Notes: a model not told the origin generated them from the sequence alone. Numbered from the stretch's first letter, positions 36,464-50,244 are shown. The stretch: DNA of 64,000 bases from Lutjanus erythropterus (GCA_020091685.1 CM034603.1:18189584-18253583), one strand, 5' to 3'. Numbers and translations are program-made.

Positions 36464-38989
36464 CAGAAAGGTATGTTGCAGAATCAAAACCTCTACCCCC
36501 TGTGTTATTTTATAAAGGCATAAAAAGAACTGGATTAATATGAGCTTTAAAGTTGCCATCATATGATCAACATTCATATCAGCACCCGGTTCTTTTGAAA
36601 CTCACCCATTTGAGTGATGCTGTGACGTGAACGCTCGGTTCTAAATTGGACTTTTTGGGGAGAAAAAGTACAAACTGTTGCTTTGAGATGAAAGAAGCTG
36701 GTAGTCCGTGGAGGTCAGCGGTTCACTGACTGCGTACTTGGCTTCCCAGAACCGCCCCCAGCATGATTAAGAATGTGCTGTGATGTGATCCCAGTGATTA
36801 CCATAGATGACTATAGGAGGGCAACGCTGTGAGATGTGTGTGTGTGTGTAGGACTTCAGGGGGACACTGGTGGGCAGGGGCTATATCGACCTGCTCCCTT
36901 GGATTCCTGTTAATAATATACAGGGACTTAACACGCCTACACATGTGGACAATATGCACACGGAAATGCACGGACAACAGCTCACACCGAGATGGAAGAA
37001 GAGACACGAGAGCAAACAGGGTGTTGGATTATAAATATATGACCCGTGCACGATCAGAAAGAGACATTCATGTAAACTCAATGACACCACACATCCTTGT
37101 TTCTGGCATGTGAGGAAAAACTGAGACATAAATCTAAACGCTGCTGCTGATAATGACTTTTCTCACTATTGTCATCTCCTACCATCATCAACACCAGGAT
37201 TCTCAGCAGCTCAGACCTTGTTATTCTCTCCACTCTCTTTGTTCATGCTCTGACTTCTGATAACAATGCAATTAACCAGAAGCTCTGGGCAGAGTAACTT
37301 TCTAGCAAAACACTGGAAAAATTAATTCCTGCCTCAACTTGCATGCAGCTTTTGGGGAGATTTAGTTACAAAATAAAAACACCAGGGAACAATATGCTCA
37401 TGCTTTTTGCTATTTTAGTAAGCTGTTACAAAACACATGCAGATATTTTCTGTCCAGATTTGAGCTTTGTCTCTGACAGGGACTCATAACACTATAAACT
37501 GCTCCAGTTATTTGTTTAATTATAGGGAAAAAAATAACACTGTTTCCAGGCTTCTAGCTATTCTTTCAGTCCACTGATATGACTAATCTGTAATAGTGAA
37601 TCAGTGTTGTGCAGAACCTAGTCAGGCTCATGCTGTTCCCACTGGTCATCCGGCTCTCGAGAGGTATGCATGTCTGCCATCTGTTGTTATTTTGGACACC
37701 CGCTGGCACCATACAATGATACATTGATTCATATCTATTGACAGGATATCAGAAAAAAAAAAAAAAAAGAAAAAGAAAAGATTAAAGCTAAACTGGAGAG
37801 AATAGAACACTCTTAGTTTGAATATTCAAAATCAATTGGTAAACACTAACACTAGTACGTATCTTGGCTGATAAGAAGCAAATACAGAAATATGGACTAT
37901 ATAAGAGAAATAGACATCTAGGTCTAAAAATAACACCAATGTCTTTAATGTGTAAAACTAAATTTTATTTTCAAATTACTACATTTGTTGAATCCTTGCC
38001 TCTCCACTCATTCTCTGCTGTGTTTCTGCTGTTGTTCCGCTGCAGAAGTCACTGCAAAATAACTCAGTTTGCTCTCAGTTGCTCATGATGTTGCGCTGTT
38101 TGGTCAATAAAAAGTTATTTCATTGTACCGCTGTAATGCCAATAAAGACTTGTTTCAGTAATTAGTCAGCTGAAAAATTAGCCTTGCCAAGTGTTAAGCT
38201 AACTGGCTAGTCCTGCTAGCGTGCCATACCTAACCTTTTGGTTGCACCATATCAAACTGTGCCATGCCAATGTGAATTTCCATCATCACTTTTAAGATGG
38301 ACTAGAAACATCTATGGTTGTGGTGACATCTCATCCCATCCATGAAGCATCCCTGCTTCCCCTCAAACAAGCTTGTGTTGCAAGACACAGTGCTCAGTAC
38401 TTTTGTGGCTTCTAACTGAATCTCTGTGGTTTCTAACTGGTTTGTGGTTTAGTTTCTCCCCTGTCTTGCTGTTTGTACTTTCAGATTTCTGTCTTTTCTT
38501 TTTACTATTTCATGTTTGCTTTGGCCTGATAGGAATAATGTTAAATTACTGATTTTATTGCTAAATTTATTAATTTAAATAATTTATTTATTGCAAAATT
38601 ATAGGGTATTTTTAATGCAACAAATTTATAAGAAATGATGTACCTATTCGCTGCTTACAGCCGCTCGACTCGAGTTAAGCTCATCTTCAGTTAAAAGACA
38701 CACATTCAAGCAGGGAGCCCTGTTGTAATGGAGATGCAAATCCCTGCTGTGCTGGGTTGATGTGCCGAGTCAATCCATGGCAAGCCAGGCCAGAACATGT
38801 TTTATGGAAAAAGGAGCAATTGTTAGTGCAGCAGCAGCATTCAGACAGTCACACAGAGAGTATGCCAATCACATTTTACAGTAAAAGTAAATAAAAAGGG
38901 GTAAAAAGTTAATGCTTAAAATCAATTGATTGAATTGTGTTGTGATCTGTCCTGCCCCACAGCCCATCAGCCCATCAGCCCCTTAGAAC
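36464..38989. other. no gene recognised; perfect octamer at 38734
   Basis: About 2.5 kb with a 16-A run at 37753-37768. An exact POU octamer atgcaaat (38734-38741) lies in a balanced-composition block at 38640-38880 that could be a regulatory element. Frames are short and unassigned. Confidence 0.4.
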
Positions 38990-39370
38990 GGTGATCCACC
39001 CCCTCCAGTGACAGCAGTGACCTAGCAGGGAGGAAGTCGGATTGTATAGAAGTCTATGAGAAAATGACCCTGCGTCTTGATTTTTTACCTCAGTAAAGTT
39101 TGCTAATGAATTTATGATCTCAATCACTAGATTCAAGTCTTCTTCTACACAACACCATCTTCATTTAGTAAATTATGGTCCTACTTGGATTAACATAGAC
39201 GACAGAGCAGGGTACACTTTAGGAGGTCAGTACCTTATGATTGACAAGGTGCTACCATGGTGACCTGTCAAGTCATTAACACAGCAACCTCCTGAGCTCC
39301 ACCCTCTTGTCCAACTGTGGCTCCAATGAACTAAGATGGCAACGTCCATAATGTCAAACTTTACACTTCA
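38990..39370. repeat. percomorph-type dispersed repeat, reverse orientation
   Basis: attgtatagaagtctatgag, aaaatgaccctg, acctcagtaaa, atgaatttatgatctcaatc, caagtcttctt, ttcatttagtaaattatggt and caaggtgctacc occur in the order of an abundant fish repeat. It may belong to the same family as 11505-11751, which would carry a different part of it. The class is not resolved. Confidence 0.55.
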
Positions 39371-40112
39371 GAACAGTAGTCGACAAACAAATGGACAGTG
39401 CTGGGTCTAAACCTCAGTACTTATACTATATTACTTTTTTGCTCTGAGTTAGTGTTGTGAGTTTTGCAAGTCAGGAGTGTTATTTAGTTACATTTTCAAA
39501 TAGGAAGTCTGTTACCGTTACAGTTTTACCACTGCAAGAAGAACCACTGCCTGCATGTGTCACCAGATGAGACTCTGTAGAGTGACTTTTATGCATTTGG
39601 GACAGAGGACGGACACAGCCTACGGTCTCAGCGTACGCTGAAGTCAGATATCAAGATGAATTTATAACAAATTCTCTATGATCAAATCTCTCCCAATTCC
39701 TCACCACCATCCAAGTGCACCTGTGGAGAGGCTTTTTAGCCTGTGAAGTCTGGTCAGAGGAACCGACTTTCTGACAGGCCTTTTGAAAAACTTCTCCTGC
39801 ATTATAAAAGAGCTAACAACAGCTAACATTATCTTGGTGAGTCTATATGATTTTAAACGCCTGTGCACTGTTATTGTTTGCATGTAGGCAGGAGTTTAGA
39901 GAACCTAACTGGTTCATTAGTTGCATGTTGAGACATGATGACTGTAGGCTAAACGAGCTGGTGTTTTTTCCAGCTGTGTAATATACCTCTGCCTAGTTCA
40001 GATATCAAGATACTATAACCAACATGTGGAAGTGTTTTTCCTTGTTGGTAACACAAAAGTACTCTAATTAGTTACCATTCTCAGTCAGAATGTAATAAGT
40101 TACTTTTTAATG

Positions 40113-40120
40113 GTAGTAAT
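40113..40120. other. target site duplication, left copy
   Basis: gtagtaat, identical to 40901-40908 on the far side of the element. Confidence 0.85.
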
Positions 40121-40900
40121 TAGGGATGCACATGATTAGTCGACTATACGATTTAACGTCCTCACCCACGCTAGTCGGCACCAGAAATACTAGTTGTTTA
40201 AAATATTTATCAATATTTCATTCATGCACGATGCCAGTTATCTGTTGCTGCTAAGATTGTATGCAGCTGCCCGCCACTATTTGGGGCTGCGGCACTGTGA
40301 GACAGCAGCCCCTCTCACCCAGCGCATGTGCCTCAATCGCCCTGGCAACCCCGGATGTTTATATCAGCAAAGTCGGACAGATGAATGTAGACTGTGACAG
40401 AATAAGCTGATATATATTCACTCAACTGGAGAAACGAGCTGACATTAAGCACATACACGGACATAAACCTGCAAGCGGAGCTGCTGCTGCTGCTGCTGCT
40501 GCTGCTAGCACTGCTAACGTTAGCCACACTGTGTGTCAGGCTGGCAGCTAACATTAGCTCTGGATCTTTTACCCGCAGACACTGTGACCCTCTTCAGTCT
40601 GAAAAGGTGAAGCGTTTATTGAGTTGTTGTGTGTAAGGCTTGTATTGCACAGTGCAAAGAAGTGCGCATTTCAGCAGCATTTAAAGTACGATTTGGCGAT
40701 TGTAGACTGTGATTAACGGCTTCAAATGGCTCTTAATATACACAGTATTTTTTGTGGACAGTGTTTAACATTATAAATAAATAAATTCTGCCAAATTTTA
40801 ACTGCTTTCTGAGCATTTTCTTAGTGTTAGACTAGCCGACTAGTCTAAATTAAATTTTGCATTTAATTGACAGGGAAATTAGTTGCCAAGAACATCCCTA
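40121..40900. mobile_element. complete hAT-like element with perfect 8-bp target duplication
   Basis: A 780-bp element begins tagggatgcacatgattagt and ends ttgccaagaacatcccta, giving an inverted tagggatg terminus. Subterminal blocks agtcgacta (left) and gactagccgactagtct (right) follow. The flanks are exactly gtagtaat at 40113-40120 and again at 40901-40908, the 8-bp duplication typical of hAT transposition. There is no transposase, so it is nonautonomous. The interior includes a (GCT)9 run at 40480-40506. Confidence 0.85.
40480..40506. repeat. GCT trinucleotide repeat
   Basis: Nine uninterrupted GCT units inside the hAT-like element. Confidence 0.9.
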
Positions 40901-40947
40901 GTAGTAATCATGCAATGTACCACGTTACTTTTACATTCTCCAACACT

Positions 40948-42462
40948 CCCAATGGGTTACATGACTGTGGCTACATCCACTTTTCTTATACAGTCTGTAT
41001 GTGTGTATAGAAGGTCTTTGTTTGTGTTTATTTCTGTATTGTTATGCAATTTTTAATTCCTTGAATATTTATATTGTTATTAGCCTCAAATCTAGCATCG
41101 ATGAGGATGTAATTAAGACCAGAACAAAAAGGTAATTAAAAAAATCAAAGAAGCCTAGAGTGTGTCGAAACACGTCAGTGGCATATAAAATGCATGGCTG
41201 GATGTAGACTGGGGGGGGTGGGGGTTATGTCATGTAAAACACAAGATAAAGTAGTAAAACATGTGCCTTTGACCTGAGTCCAATTCCCACTGGTCCTCAA
41301 CCATTACACCGTGTCGTCTTGATCACAACTGTCACACCCCCTATTGAGGCTCTCCTCCCACTTCAGCACAGTCACATTCATAGTGAGTCTGCAGAATACT
41401 GACCCTTTTGTGTGTGCAATGAAAATGCCCATTCACTGCTACAAAGCCTCAATTTCAGCCTGCACCATACGTGGCCATGAAACTAGACCCTGACTTGTCT
41501 CTGTGATCAATCATGTAGAACCTCAATGACCTGTTAGATGTGATACTCAGTGACTGAAGAACACTTCAAAGGCAAAATGACAGAGGACACATGAAGAGAC
41601 CAGAAGTTTTCTTGACAGCGCTGGATGCATTGAGGCAATCACAACTTGGCTCACGAGAACTAATGGCAAGTCCCAGGATTCATATAGAGAACAATGAATC
41701 AGACTCAAACAGCAGAATGAAGCTCTGTCAGTAGTACAGTGCCAGCCCAAACAGATGGGCAGATGAAACAGCTGTGTGTCTAAATTAATAGGGTGTGCAG
41801 CGTCAAGCTGACAGCCCGTCTCAGTGGACTTTGTGTTAGTTACTGTCTAAAATTGTAACCAGATTACAAGCACTAAGGTAAGATAAATGATGTTTTTTTG
41901 GAATTCTTTAGGAGGTATAGTCATGGAGAATTTGACAGTTATGACAGAAATTTCAAATTAGGCATGGTTTGTGCGCCTCTATATTAGAGGGAAAGTGATA
42001 CTTAAAGGGGAAATAGAAGAAGTTTTTTTGCTTTAAATTATAAGTACGGAGTAAATGTTGATTGTACATTGTAATGGCCATAGAATAATGACACTGTCCA
42101 CATTTAAACTGGCTTCCTATAGACCCTTTTTGTGCCAATGGTCATGGTTACATCCAATGTTAGCTGGGGGCAAAACAAAGGAAAAACTAGTGCCAAACAG
42201 AGTAGCAGGCCACATGACCAAGATTTCTGGCCACCAGACAAACACACAACCAATTTTCACCATTAAGTTTTTAGGGAAATATCTAGATTTTTATCTTCTA
42301 AATGCTCCACTATGTTCACCACTAACTTTGTCAAGATGCAGATGCAAAGTTCAGTGGTATTTTTTTTAATTCCTTGTGCGTTTTCACTATGAATGACACA
42401 TTTCATGTTAAATTTGTCGTGTTATTTTCTTCATGTTAAAATATTCATGTTTCATGTGTTTG
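40948..42462. other. no gene recognised
   Basis: AT-rich with a ggggggg tract near 41212. Frames are short and unassigned. Confidence 0.45.
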
Positions 42463-42660
42463 TAAAGGTCCAGTGTGCAAGACGTATGTTCACTTATTGG
42501 CAGAATATAGCAGACATGGAATATAATATTCATAGGTATGGTTTATTAAATTATAAACCAGTTTTATTAAATAATCACATGATAATAAGAATAGTTGTGT
42601 TTTAGAATGAGCCTTTTAACAGAGGGTGCCAAACCTTTTGTGTTTCCACGGTGAGCATAC
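42463..42660. repeat. percomorph-type dispersed repeat fragment
   Basis: aaaggtccagtgtgcaagac, attggcagaatatagcagac, atggaatataatatt, gataataagaatagttgtgt and tttagaatgagcc match the order of a very common fish repeat that begins AAAGGTGCAGTGTGTAGGAT. The right part is lost. Confidence 0.6.
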
Positions 42661-45600
42661 TGGAGGGTGAGACTGAGATGAGGTGTTGGCAGCTAATTTC
42701 AGCTAATATTAACTTAGCTTATAGGAAACTGGTGATACATCTATGCATTGTTGAGAGCGCTGAGTAGCTCAGTAGCTTGACCTAATCAGTCCTATCATTA
42801 CTGTCACCTGTTGTCCTCGCCACAGAAATTACATCCCGTGTGTTCAGGCTTCTGGTTGCTGAGTCTTGGGGTGCATTCCATTAGGCTAGCCTTGCTTCCC
42901 TTGCTCATGTCTCTTACCTTAATATTTATGGACAGTTTAAATTGTCTGTGCCCCCAGTGGCAGGAGTCTTTCTTGTTTTTATGTTTTATTTATGCTCAGT
43001 CTGTACGTTGCGTCTATACTGACGGTTTCAAAAACTGAAGATAAAGAAAAAGAAGAGAATTAGCCTCATGATAGAAGTTCCTCACTCTTCTGAGATATTA
43101 CAAAATCTGTCTGGTTAAATTGAAAAACTAATCCTTGGTAAATAAACAACACAGATACAATTTTTCCTTCTTCAGCAAACATAACAATATTTTGGGAAAG
43201 TTGTCAATTTATATTTGCGCTCAGCAGACAATTAGTGAAACTTCCGAGACATTGTTACAGCTCAGAAAGAGAGGAAACAACAACATTAGACTTGGTTGGT
43301 TGGTGCAGACTACATCCTGACTCGGCACGTACAAACTTCTCGCATCTTAATGAGCACTTGTGCTTAATGAGCAACTTTAAAACATGCCAGATATATGTTT
43401 TTGTATCAATAACAACACTTGAAAACAACTGGAAACGTAACTTTGATCGAAAATGTAAGTATTTCACTAAACTGGTTAAATGCTACACTGAAATGAAAAA
43501 TTAGATCCTTTCTTAGGATTGTGTTCACCGACATCCGTATGTGTGACATACTCTTGCTAATATTCCCCTCTGTGAGACTACATTTACATACCATTCTCCT
43601 CTGTTAGTCAGTGTCATCCCAGACTCCTTTGTAGCAGATACCATGAGACGCCTGCAGCGGTGTGACCTTCCTGCTTCTGCACCTCTCTGGATATTTTTTT
43701 ATTAGATTTCTGTGTATTATATGGCTGGAGACACTGTGAGACACCCCGTGAGCTTCACAAAAAAGTAGATGCATCATATTTGAACATCCCTTTTTTGAAG
43801 TTGACTCTCTGGCTTTTTAAATGTGCGATTTATAAGCAGTATCCTGGGCTTGGAGGGAGAGATTTTGTCCTCTATTTACAAAGCGGCTGTCTGCCGTTTT
43901 ATCTGTAGGACATGTTTTATTCCAAATATTCAGTGCGGTTTGAAAGTCTGCCTCATGGACTACTGGTCCATGAACAGGGTGGATGGGGACTGGATGTGTC
44001 ACCAGGTTGTTGACGTGCTGCCACTGGGAAATGTCTCAGAGGACACAAATATCTGACATGTGGTTTTGATACTGTCTAATGGTTTCTGATGAGAATTAAA
44101 TCATCCTGAGACAAAACTTCTCACATCTATTCTTAGGAGGGAAGAAATAAAAAAATCTAATCTCTCAAAGCTCCAGCTCTGCAGAGGAAATTCACGGATG
44201 TTAGAAATGATTAAACCTCAAGTCTTTTTTCATTTTTCTTTTATCAGAGAAAAGTAGATCTCAGATGTGTGTAAGTCACTTTGATTTATTATCCATTATG
44301 TACAATTTCTCCCGCTCACTGGGCCATGCAATTGAAATGCTGATACTTTGACTGTAGCCCACTTCTTTCTCATTCCCGAATAGTAAAGGTAAAATTTTTA
44401 GGGGTGTCAGTAAACTGATACTAACGGGATGCTTCTGCACAAGTCATTCACATTTCCCAGAATGCAGCATCCCTGGGAGCTAACATGTGATCATAATATC
44501 CTCAGCTCAATGGCTGAGGACTCTTCTTGCACATCACCTGCTCTTGTTCTCTTCCTACAGTCAATCAGTATTTCCCCTATAGTTGTACAAGCTTGGTGGG
44601 AATCCCCACGAGGCCAAAAATAGATTTTCTTTATGCCAAAAATATGTTATACATCATATTTCCATGCATTCAGAAATCACTGATTTGTGTTTGATCTGCA
44701 TTTTCTGCAAACTATCTTCACGATGCACTAATGTTTTGCAAATGTTATAGATTGCCCAAAGTTTATTTTCATGCAATAAATCAAGCTTATTAAGTCATCC
44801 TCTCCTTATGATCACTTTGTTTAAACAAAAATATGAACAAAAATGTAAATTACAGACTACTTGCTGCTCAAGTGGGCTTGAGAGTGAACAAAGAGAGGGA
44901 GTGATGTTAGCTAGAACAAAGCAGCGAATCAAAGAAATTGACTGTTTCACTGCACGCTGTTTGGAAGCACAAATCAACCAACACAAACCTCCCCAGAACC
45001 CTGTGGAAAGGCGCCACACTTCTCTCTGCGTGTGTTGTCCAGCACAGCCCTCGCTCAGACAAACTGACACACGGAGCTGCAGCTCTTTATACATCCACCT
45101 ACAGTCCATCTGATGTCACTGCACCCCGGTTGGAGGTGGTTGGCCACGGACTCCAGAGATGGTCCATCTTGGGCACAACTCGCCTCTGCTCACCACATTT
45201 AAACTGTTAATGGAAAAGCAAATCAACATGGCATAGCTGGACTTGGTATGGCCAAAAGTGCTAATCGAAAAGCGCTGTATTGTAACAATAAATGTAATGG
45301 GCTACCTCATTATACTCAGTACTCTTTGAAGTTTGTTTCTGAGAGGCCAGTCAATGAGAACAATTACACAAGATCTAATGGGACAGCACCTTTCTCACTA
45401 CAAGTTGGCTGCACCCTGAAATATCTGCTATTCCTGACAGTATCTTAGACAAAAGCAGGCTTATTCATATGTGCTGCACTGTCATGTTATTCAGAGGGAT
45501 TCTGTGCTTTAAGCAGACTGTTCTCAGCCAATTCTTTTCCCCATTTTCAGAACATGCAGACCTCTAAAAAATACAGTGCACAGTTTAGTAACTAAGCCCA

Positions 45601-45909
45601 TTAAGCTGACCCGGCTGTCCGACCCTGGCAGGTCAATCCAACTCCTCAGACACAGAGGTATTTTTCCTCTAAAGGTAAAAAAGACAATATTAACTGTCTC
45701 ATCTGTAACAGCACTGCATGTCTGTGTGAAATGGGCTGTGTTTGGGCGGACTAAACATGCCCTAAAGGTCAGTACAGCTGAACATGAGGCTGCAGTTTGC
45801 AATGACAGTAAAGACAGTGTGCATGTCATTATAGTGGGGAAAATCATGTAAGTCTGTGCAATATCATTCAGATCATGTTGGGGATTTGGAAAGATTGACC
45901 CTTTCCTTA
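42661..45909. other. no gene recognised
   Basis: About 3.2 kb. Blocks at 43810-44060 and 44870-45190 are relatively GC-balanced with overlapping frames on both strands, but no protein family is recognisable. Confidence 0.4.
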
Positions 45910-46005
45910 CAGCACATGTGTCAAACTCAAGACCGATGGGCCAAATTCAGCCCAAGAGCTTGTAAAGAATATAACTTGCACAGTTTTATACTGCTTCGGT
46001 ATACA
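45910..46005. mobile_element. hAT-type terminal fragment
   Basis: cagcacatgtgtcaaactca, gaccgatgggccaaattcag, ccc, then aatataacttgcacagtttt. This is the terminal region of a widespread hAT-type element whose end reads CAGCACATGTGTCAAACTC. No right end was found. Confidence 0.6.
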
Positions 46006-46961
46006 CTAGATAGCGTCTCAATATCATATTTCTTTTTATCAATCTCCTGGATGAAAGTCCTGTGTTTGTTTGACCCACCCAGCCCCCACCCTACGCAGTC
46101 TTTTTACTAAATCACCTGACGGCTTTTAGGCGTCACAGCTGCTCTCCACATATGTTAATGGGAGGGATTGGCATATCATCTGTATGCAAAATTGGACTTT
46201 GGTGTACCCTAGTGACGTGCGGGCCGCAGTTAGAACCACAGACACCGCGGGTAATCGTGATGCAGGCAGGTTGGGTCATAGAAATTAACATTATGATTAA
46301 TAGCAGATAAGTCATGGGTGGGAAAGACTGTGTGTCTCCCGAGAGAGAGAGGAAGGAAGAGCTGCATAACTACTTTGATTATTTACTTATGTTTCCCCTA
46401 GAGAATTTCAAGTTTATAACTATAGTGTCTAGTTTTGCTGCTTAAATCTTAGTTTTTTAGTTATATGTTTGGGTGAGTGGCAGGTAAATGATTTATGCAG
46501 ATGTGGATGGAGGAGGCGATCCGTGCATCACACTGCACACAATTTGCAAGTTTAAAGTTATTTTATTTGTATGCAGATTGAAGAGACTGGGCTGGTTATT
46601 ACAGTGGCAGTTTGCTGGCTAATGAGGAGCTTAATTTATTGTGTTTTCTCTAGGCAAAAACACAAATAAAGCTGGCACGTCCATGTTCAGTGGTGCTCAG
46701 TGCTCTGTTTTCTTAACTCAGACGCATACCAGTTTCTGTGAATTTTCACTTTGTCTCGCATTCACTTTCATTGAAGCCATTTATAATTTCAGCATCGGTG
46801 GCAGATTTATTTACAGTCTGTGCTCAGTATTTCATTATTACCTACATTGAACCTGTGACATCACAATGTTTTTTGTGGGTCAGTTTTGTTGCACTGAAGG
46901 CAAGTGTGACTGTATATTTAGTTCTGTCTCTCCTCTGCATGTGGCATAATGATACAGATTC

Positions 46962-46965
<4 letters not shown>
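46006..46965. other. no gene recognised
   Basis: A segment near 46210 (agtgacgtgcgggccgca) resembles the end of another fish hAT repeat, but too little is conserved to call it. Confidence 0.35.

Positions 46966-47046
<81 letters not shown>
46966..47046. repeat. TG dinucleotide microsatellite, 81 bp
   Basis: About 40 uninterrupted TG units, the longest simple repeat in the window. The valine/cysteine and threonine/histidine frames crossing it are artefacts. Confidence 0.97.
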
Positions 47047-47049
<3 letters not shown>

Positions 47050-50000
47050 CAGATATGCACTTGCATGTATACCTCCCCTCCTCTCCCTCCTCCCCCCAAT
47101 GATTCATCTGTCTGCTGTTTTTATAGGAAATAATAAGAGAACAGAGGGTTGAGGAATACCATCTCATGTTTATATTTAGATGAAAGAGAAAATAACACAT
47201 CAAATGTGGCTTTTTGAAAAATCAGCATCAACACCAACAATCAGTGGGTATATTTTTCCTCTAGGTTTGTCTGTCTTCTGTTTGGTTCTATTTATGAACT
47301 CACCAGGGAAATGTTATATCAGCTCTGATCTGTCCTGCTAACTGAGGGAAGCGGCTGCAGCACTGCAGCATCACAGGAGGCTTAACTGTTCCTGCAGCAG
47401 TGCTGGTCAAATCAACAAATCTACTCTCTGATAGAAACTAAACAGCCAACATCTGGAAACCTCTGTGTGTGCCAATATTCTGCCATTCAAACCTGAGCTC
47501 TCTTGTTTTTTTTGCTTTATACGGTATCATTACAACAATCAAAGGAGCATTTTAATAGAAATGAACAGATCTTTTTCACAGCAGTCGTGAAATAGTTCAG
47601 TTAAAAACTAATCTTAAACATCAGACTTTGCCTTCAGCGACATATTTTGGCATCTCCACTGGGTTTTGCCTTTATGTCATCCAGTTTAGCTATCAGCTAG
47701 CCTACATCATCGTCAGATCAGACAGTGACGTCCCGCTGTTTGGTAGGATGTGGGATCAAAGGTTATACCAAAGGCTTTCGCAATAAAATCCCGGCGGCTG
47801 ATATGCCTTGATATTATATTGCAGATTTAAATGTCATAAATACTGCACAAACACTTTGACTTTTCTGATTTGATTGCAAGTAATATGGCCTTGCCCATAA
47901 ATTTATATAAATATTGTACTTTTTTTCTGTTGCACAACTTGTTTACAGGTTACCAGTTGAGTACCCGTCCCAGTGCAGGACTCTAGTTTATCAAAACAGA
48001 CAAAACCAATGTTGCATATATCCACTGCTAAAACATAGTCAAATAATAGCACAAGCAGAGAGTTATTAAGTCTGTGAATCAGTGTCAGCTAACACAGCAC
48101 TATTTACACAACATTTGCATCTGCCATCTGCCATAAACTACTGGTAAAACCAGACAAAGTAAGACTGTAGCCTCAAAACCCATTCATGTATTTAATTGGG
48201 AAATGGTGACTTTTATTGCTAAAAGGATTTCTAAAAGGAAGATTTTGTTTTTGTTTTTTTCTTCTTTAAAAATTTACTCTTTCTCACTTCAAAGCATCTA
48301 AAACAAGCTGAAGGCCAGAAGTATTAACTTGCTGATGAAGCTGATGAATTTCCTTTTTTTTTTTGGACAAAAGGCTGAATGAAAATTAAACGACACACCA
48401 CAAAGCCTTTAACAACATTTTTTTCAAGGCCTTTCAATTCTGTAGGGATCAACAATGTCTGGAAAGTTTCTAATTTAACCTTTTAAAGCTGCTACAAGTG
48501 ATTCTGGGGAGAGTTGATTGTTGTTGAGTCATTCTGAGATTGTCAATTATCAATGTTTTGGGTGAGTGGCTCGACCTGAACCACCGACTCAAAGCATTGA
48601 TTGACTATCTCTCTCCAGAACCTCTTGTAGAACCTTTAAGAAAATGAATTTGGGGCTTTGATCTCATTTTTATCGTCATGACTTCATTATCTTGTGCATT
48701 ATGTGTTAATAGAAGACACAGAATGTAATCCAGCAGATCAAAGTGTACAAGAAAAAGCACAAGAAAAAGAAAATGGTGTCAGAAGACTATGAAGCAACAT
48801 AAATAAATATAAGTTTACTGACAGACACATCAGATATTTCTGTCTTTATTACCATTTCTTTCATACCAGCGTGGCCGTTCCTCAGACATTATCAATCATT
48901 TGCATTCACAGCCTCGTGCACACACACAGCCGCAGCCTGTCCAGAGCCCTGTGCCAAGTCTATATCCAACTCCGAGGGCAATCAAATATTTACCAACCAA
49001 AATAAGAAGGAGAAATCAGACATCTTGCCATCTGAATAACAAAAGACTTCACCCTGCTTTTAATAAACCTCAGATTCCCAAATCAATCTGAATTAAAGTA
49101 TTTGATTACCAGTTTCCTAGCAACCCAAGACCAAGGCCATCTGTTGCTTCTGCAGACAGGCGAGTCGGCCTGCGCTGTAGCCAGCAGGGAGGAATTCCAC
49201 CACGCTTTCCATCTCTCAAGCTCATGCAGAGGTCTTTTTCACACAAAGAGGAAAAGAAAGGACCCAAAAGGATAGTCTGTGCAAAATCTACGTACCTCAC
49301 AAAGACGGTTTTCTGGAGTGCATTCTCTTCAATAATTTAGCTTTGGACTGGAGGAAAAAATGTAATATTCATACAGACAAATGTCCCACTCTATTCCTTT
49401 CAGGCCCGTGGAGGACTGAGAGGATGCCACATACTTCCTCTGACACAGAGGACTACGAGACATGAGAGTAGATAAACCAAGACGGGGTATCAGTAAGAGT
49501 TCGGCTCGTGATAACTCCTGCCAGGAGGACAACATGAACTCACACCAAGCACGTTCAGAGCTGCTCATATAAACTCTTACTGAAGATAATCTTTTAAACT
49601 GCATTCCAAAGGGAAACCAACAGCACATAGCCATCATATACGTAAAAATAAATGAAAAATTATAAATGTGCTGCTTTTATATTTAGGTTCTCAATCAATC
49701 AGGGAAATAGAGGTCTGTGATTAGACAATTTTGGGGCTGATATTGGTGAGCAAATGCATGAACAGCAGCTTGAGAGAAGAAAAATGGCAAGAAAAAAACC
49801 CAGAAGGAGAGAACCACATGATGCAAACAAAAGGCACGGCCTGTAATGCTGCAATTTCCTCCGTTTTTTAGATTGTATTGCTGTTTTTATTAACCTTACG
49901 ACATTGACCTTCAAACCAATTGCATTGCAAATAAGCCAACGCTCGTCCTCTCGGGAAATATATGCTTATATAATGCATGAATGTTGATTAATGATAAAAT

Positions 50001-50244
50001 AATCAATTCTATTTGGATAACACATTTAAAGCACAAAGTACTCTCCAGTGCAGAGCGATAGAAAGCATAAAAAGACTGCACCACACAGTATACAGCAAAA
50101 CCACTGATAAGAGAGAAGGAAATCTGACAGAAGATGGAGAGAATAAAAAGAAACATAAAATTTATTGGCAGCATGACAGAGGTCTATTATGGAAACAAAT
50201 AAATATAGCAGCCTGACAAGACAGTGAGCCTGTGAAAATATGTT
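47047..50244. other. no gene recognised
   Basis: About 3.2 kb of AT-rich DNA with only short frames and homopolymer runs. Confidence 0.5.

Larger units (their letters stand above)
39451..40947. mobile_element. older repeat with AGTGTTG ends, interrupted
   Basis: The left part begins agtgttgtgagttttgc and contains ttatttagttacattttc. The right part contains taataagttactttttaatg, then, after the nested insertion, gttacttttacattctccaa, cact. The ends agtgttg and caacact are inverted. This pattern fits a common teleost element with CAGTGTTGG termini. Its total length without the insert is about 710 bp. The boundary is approximate. Confidence 0.5.

Noticed and set aside
38090-38150. Two aataaa-type signals suggesting a transcript end
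   Set aside because: Such signals are expected often in AT-rich DNA, and no coding sequence precedes them.
42750-42790. gctgagtagctcagtagctt resembling a tRNA-like A box (possible SINE head)
   Set aside because: No B box at the right distance and no cloverleaf, so not called.
44808-45210. Overlapping frames of 101 and 104 codons on both strands
   Set aside because: No recognisable family. It could be part of a repeat but I could not identify it.
46738-47203. Frames rich in Val-Cys and Thr-His
   Set aside because: They are translations of the TG/CA microsatellite.
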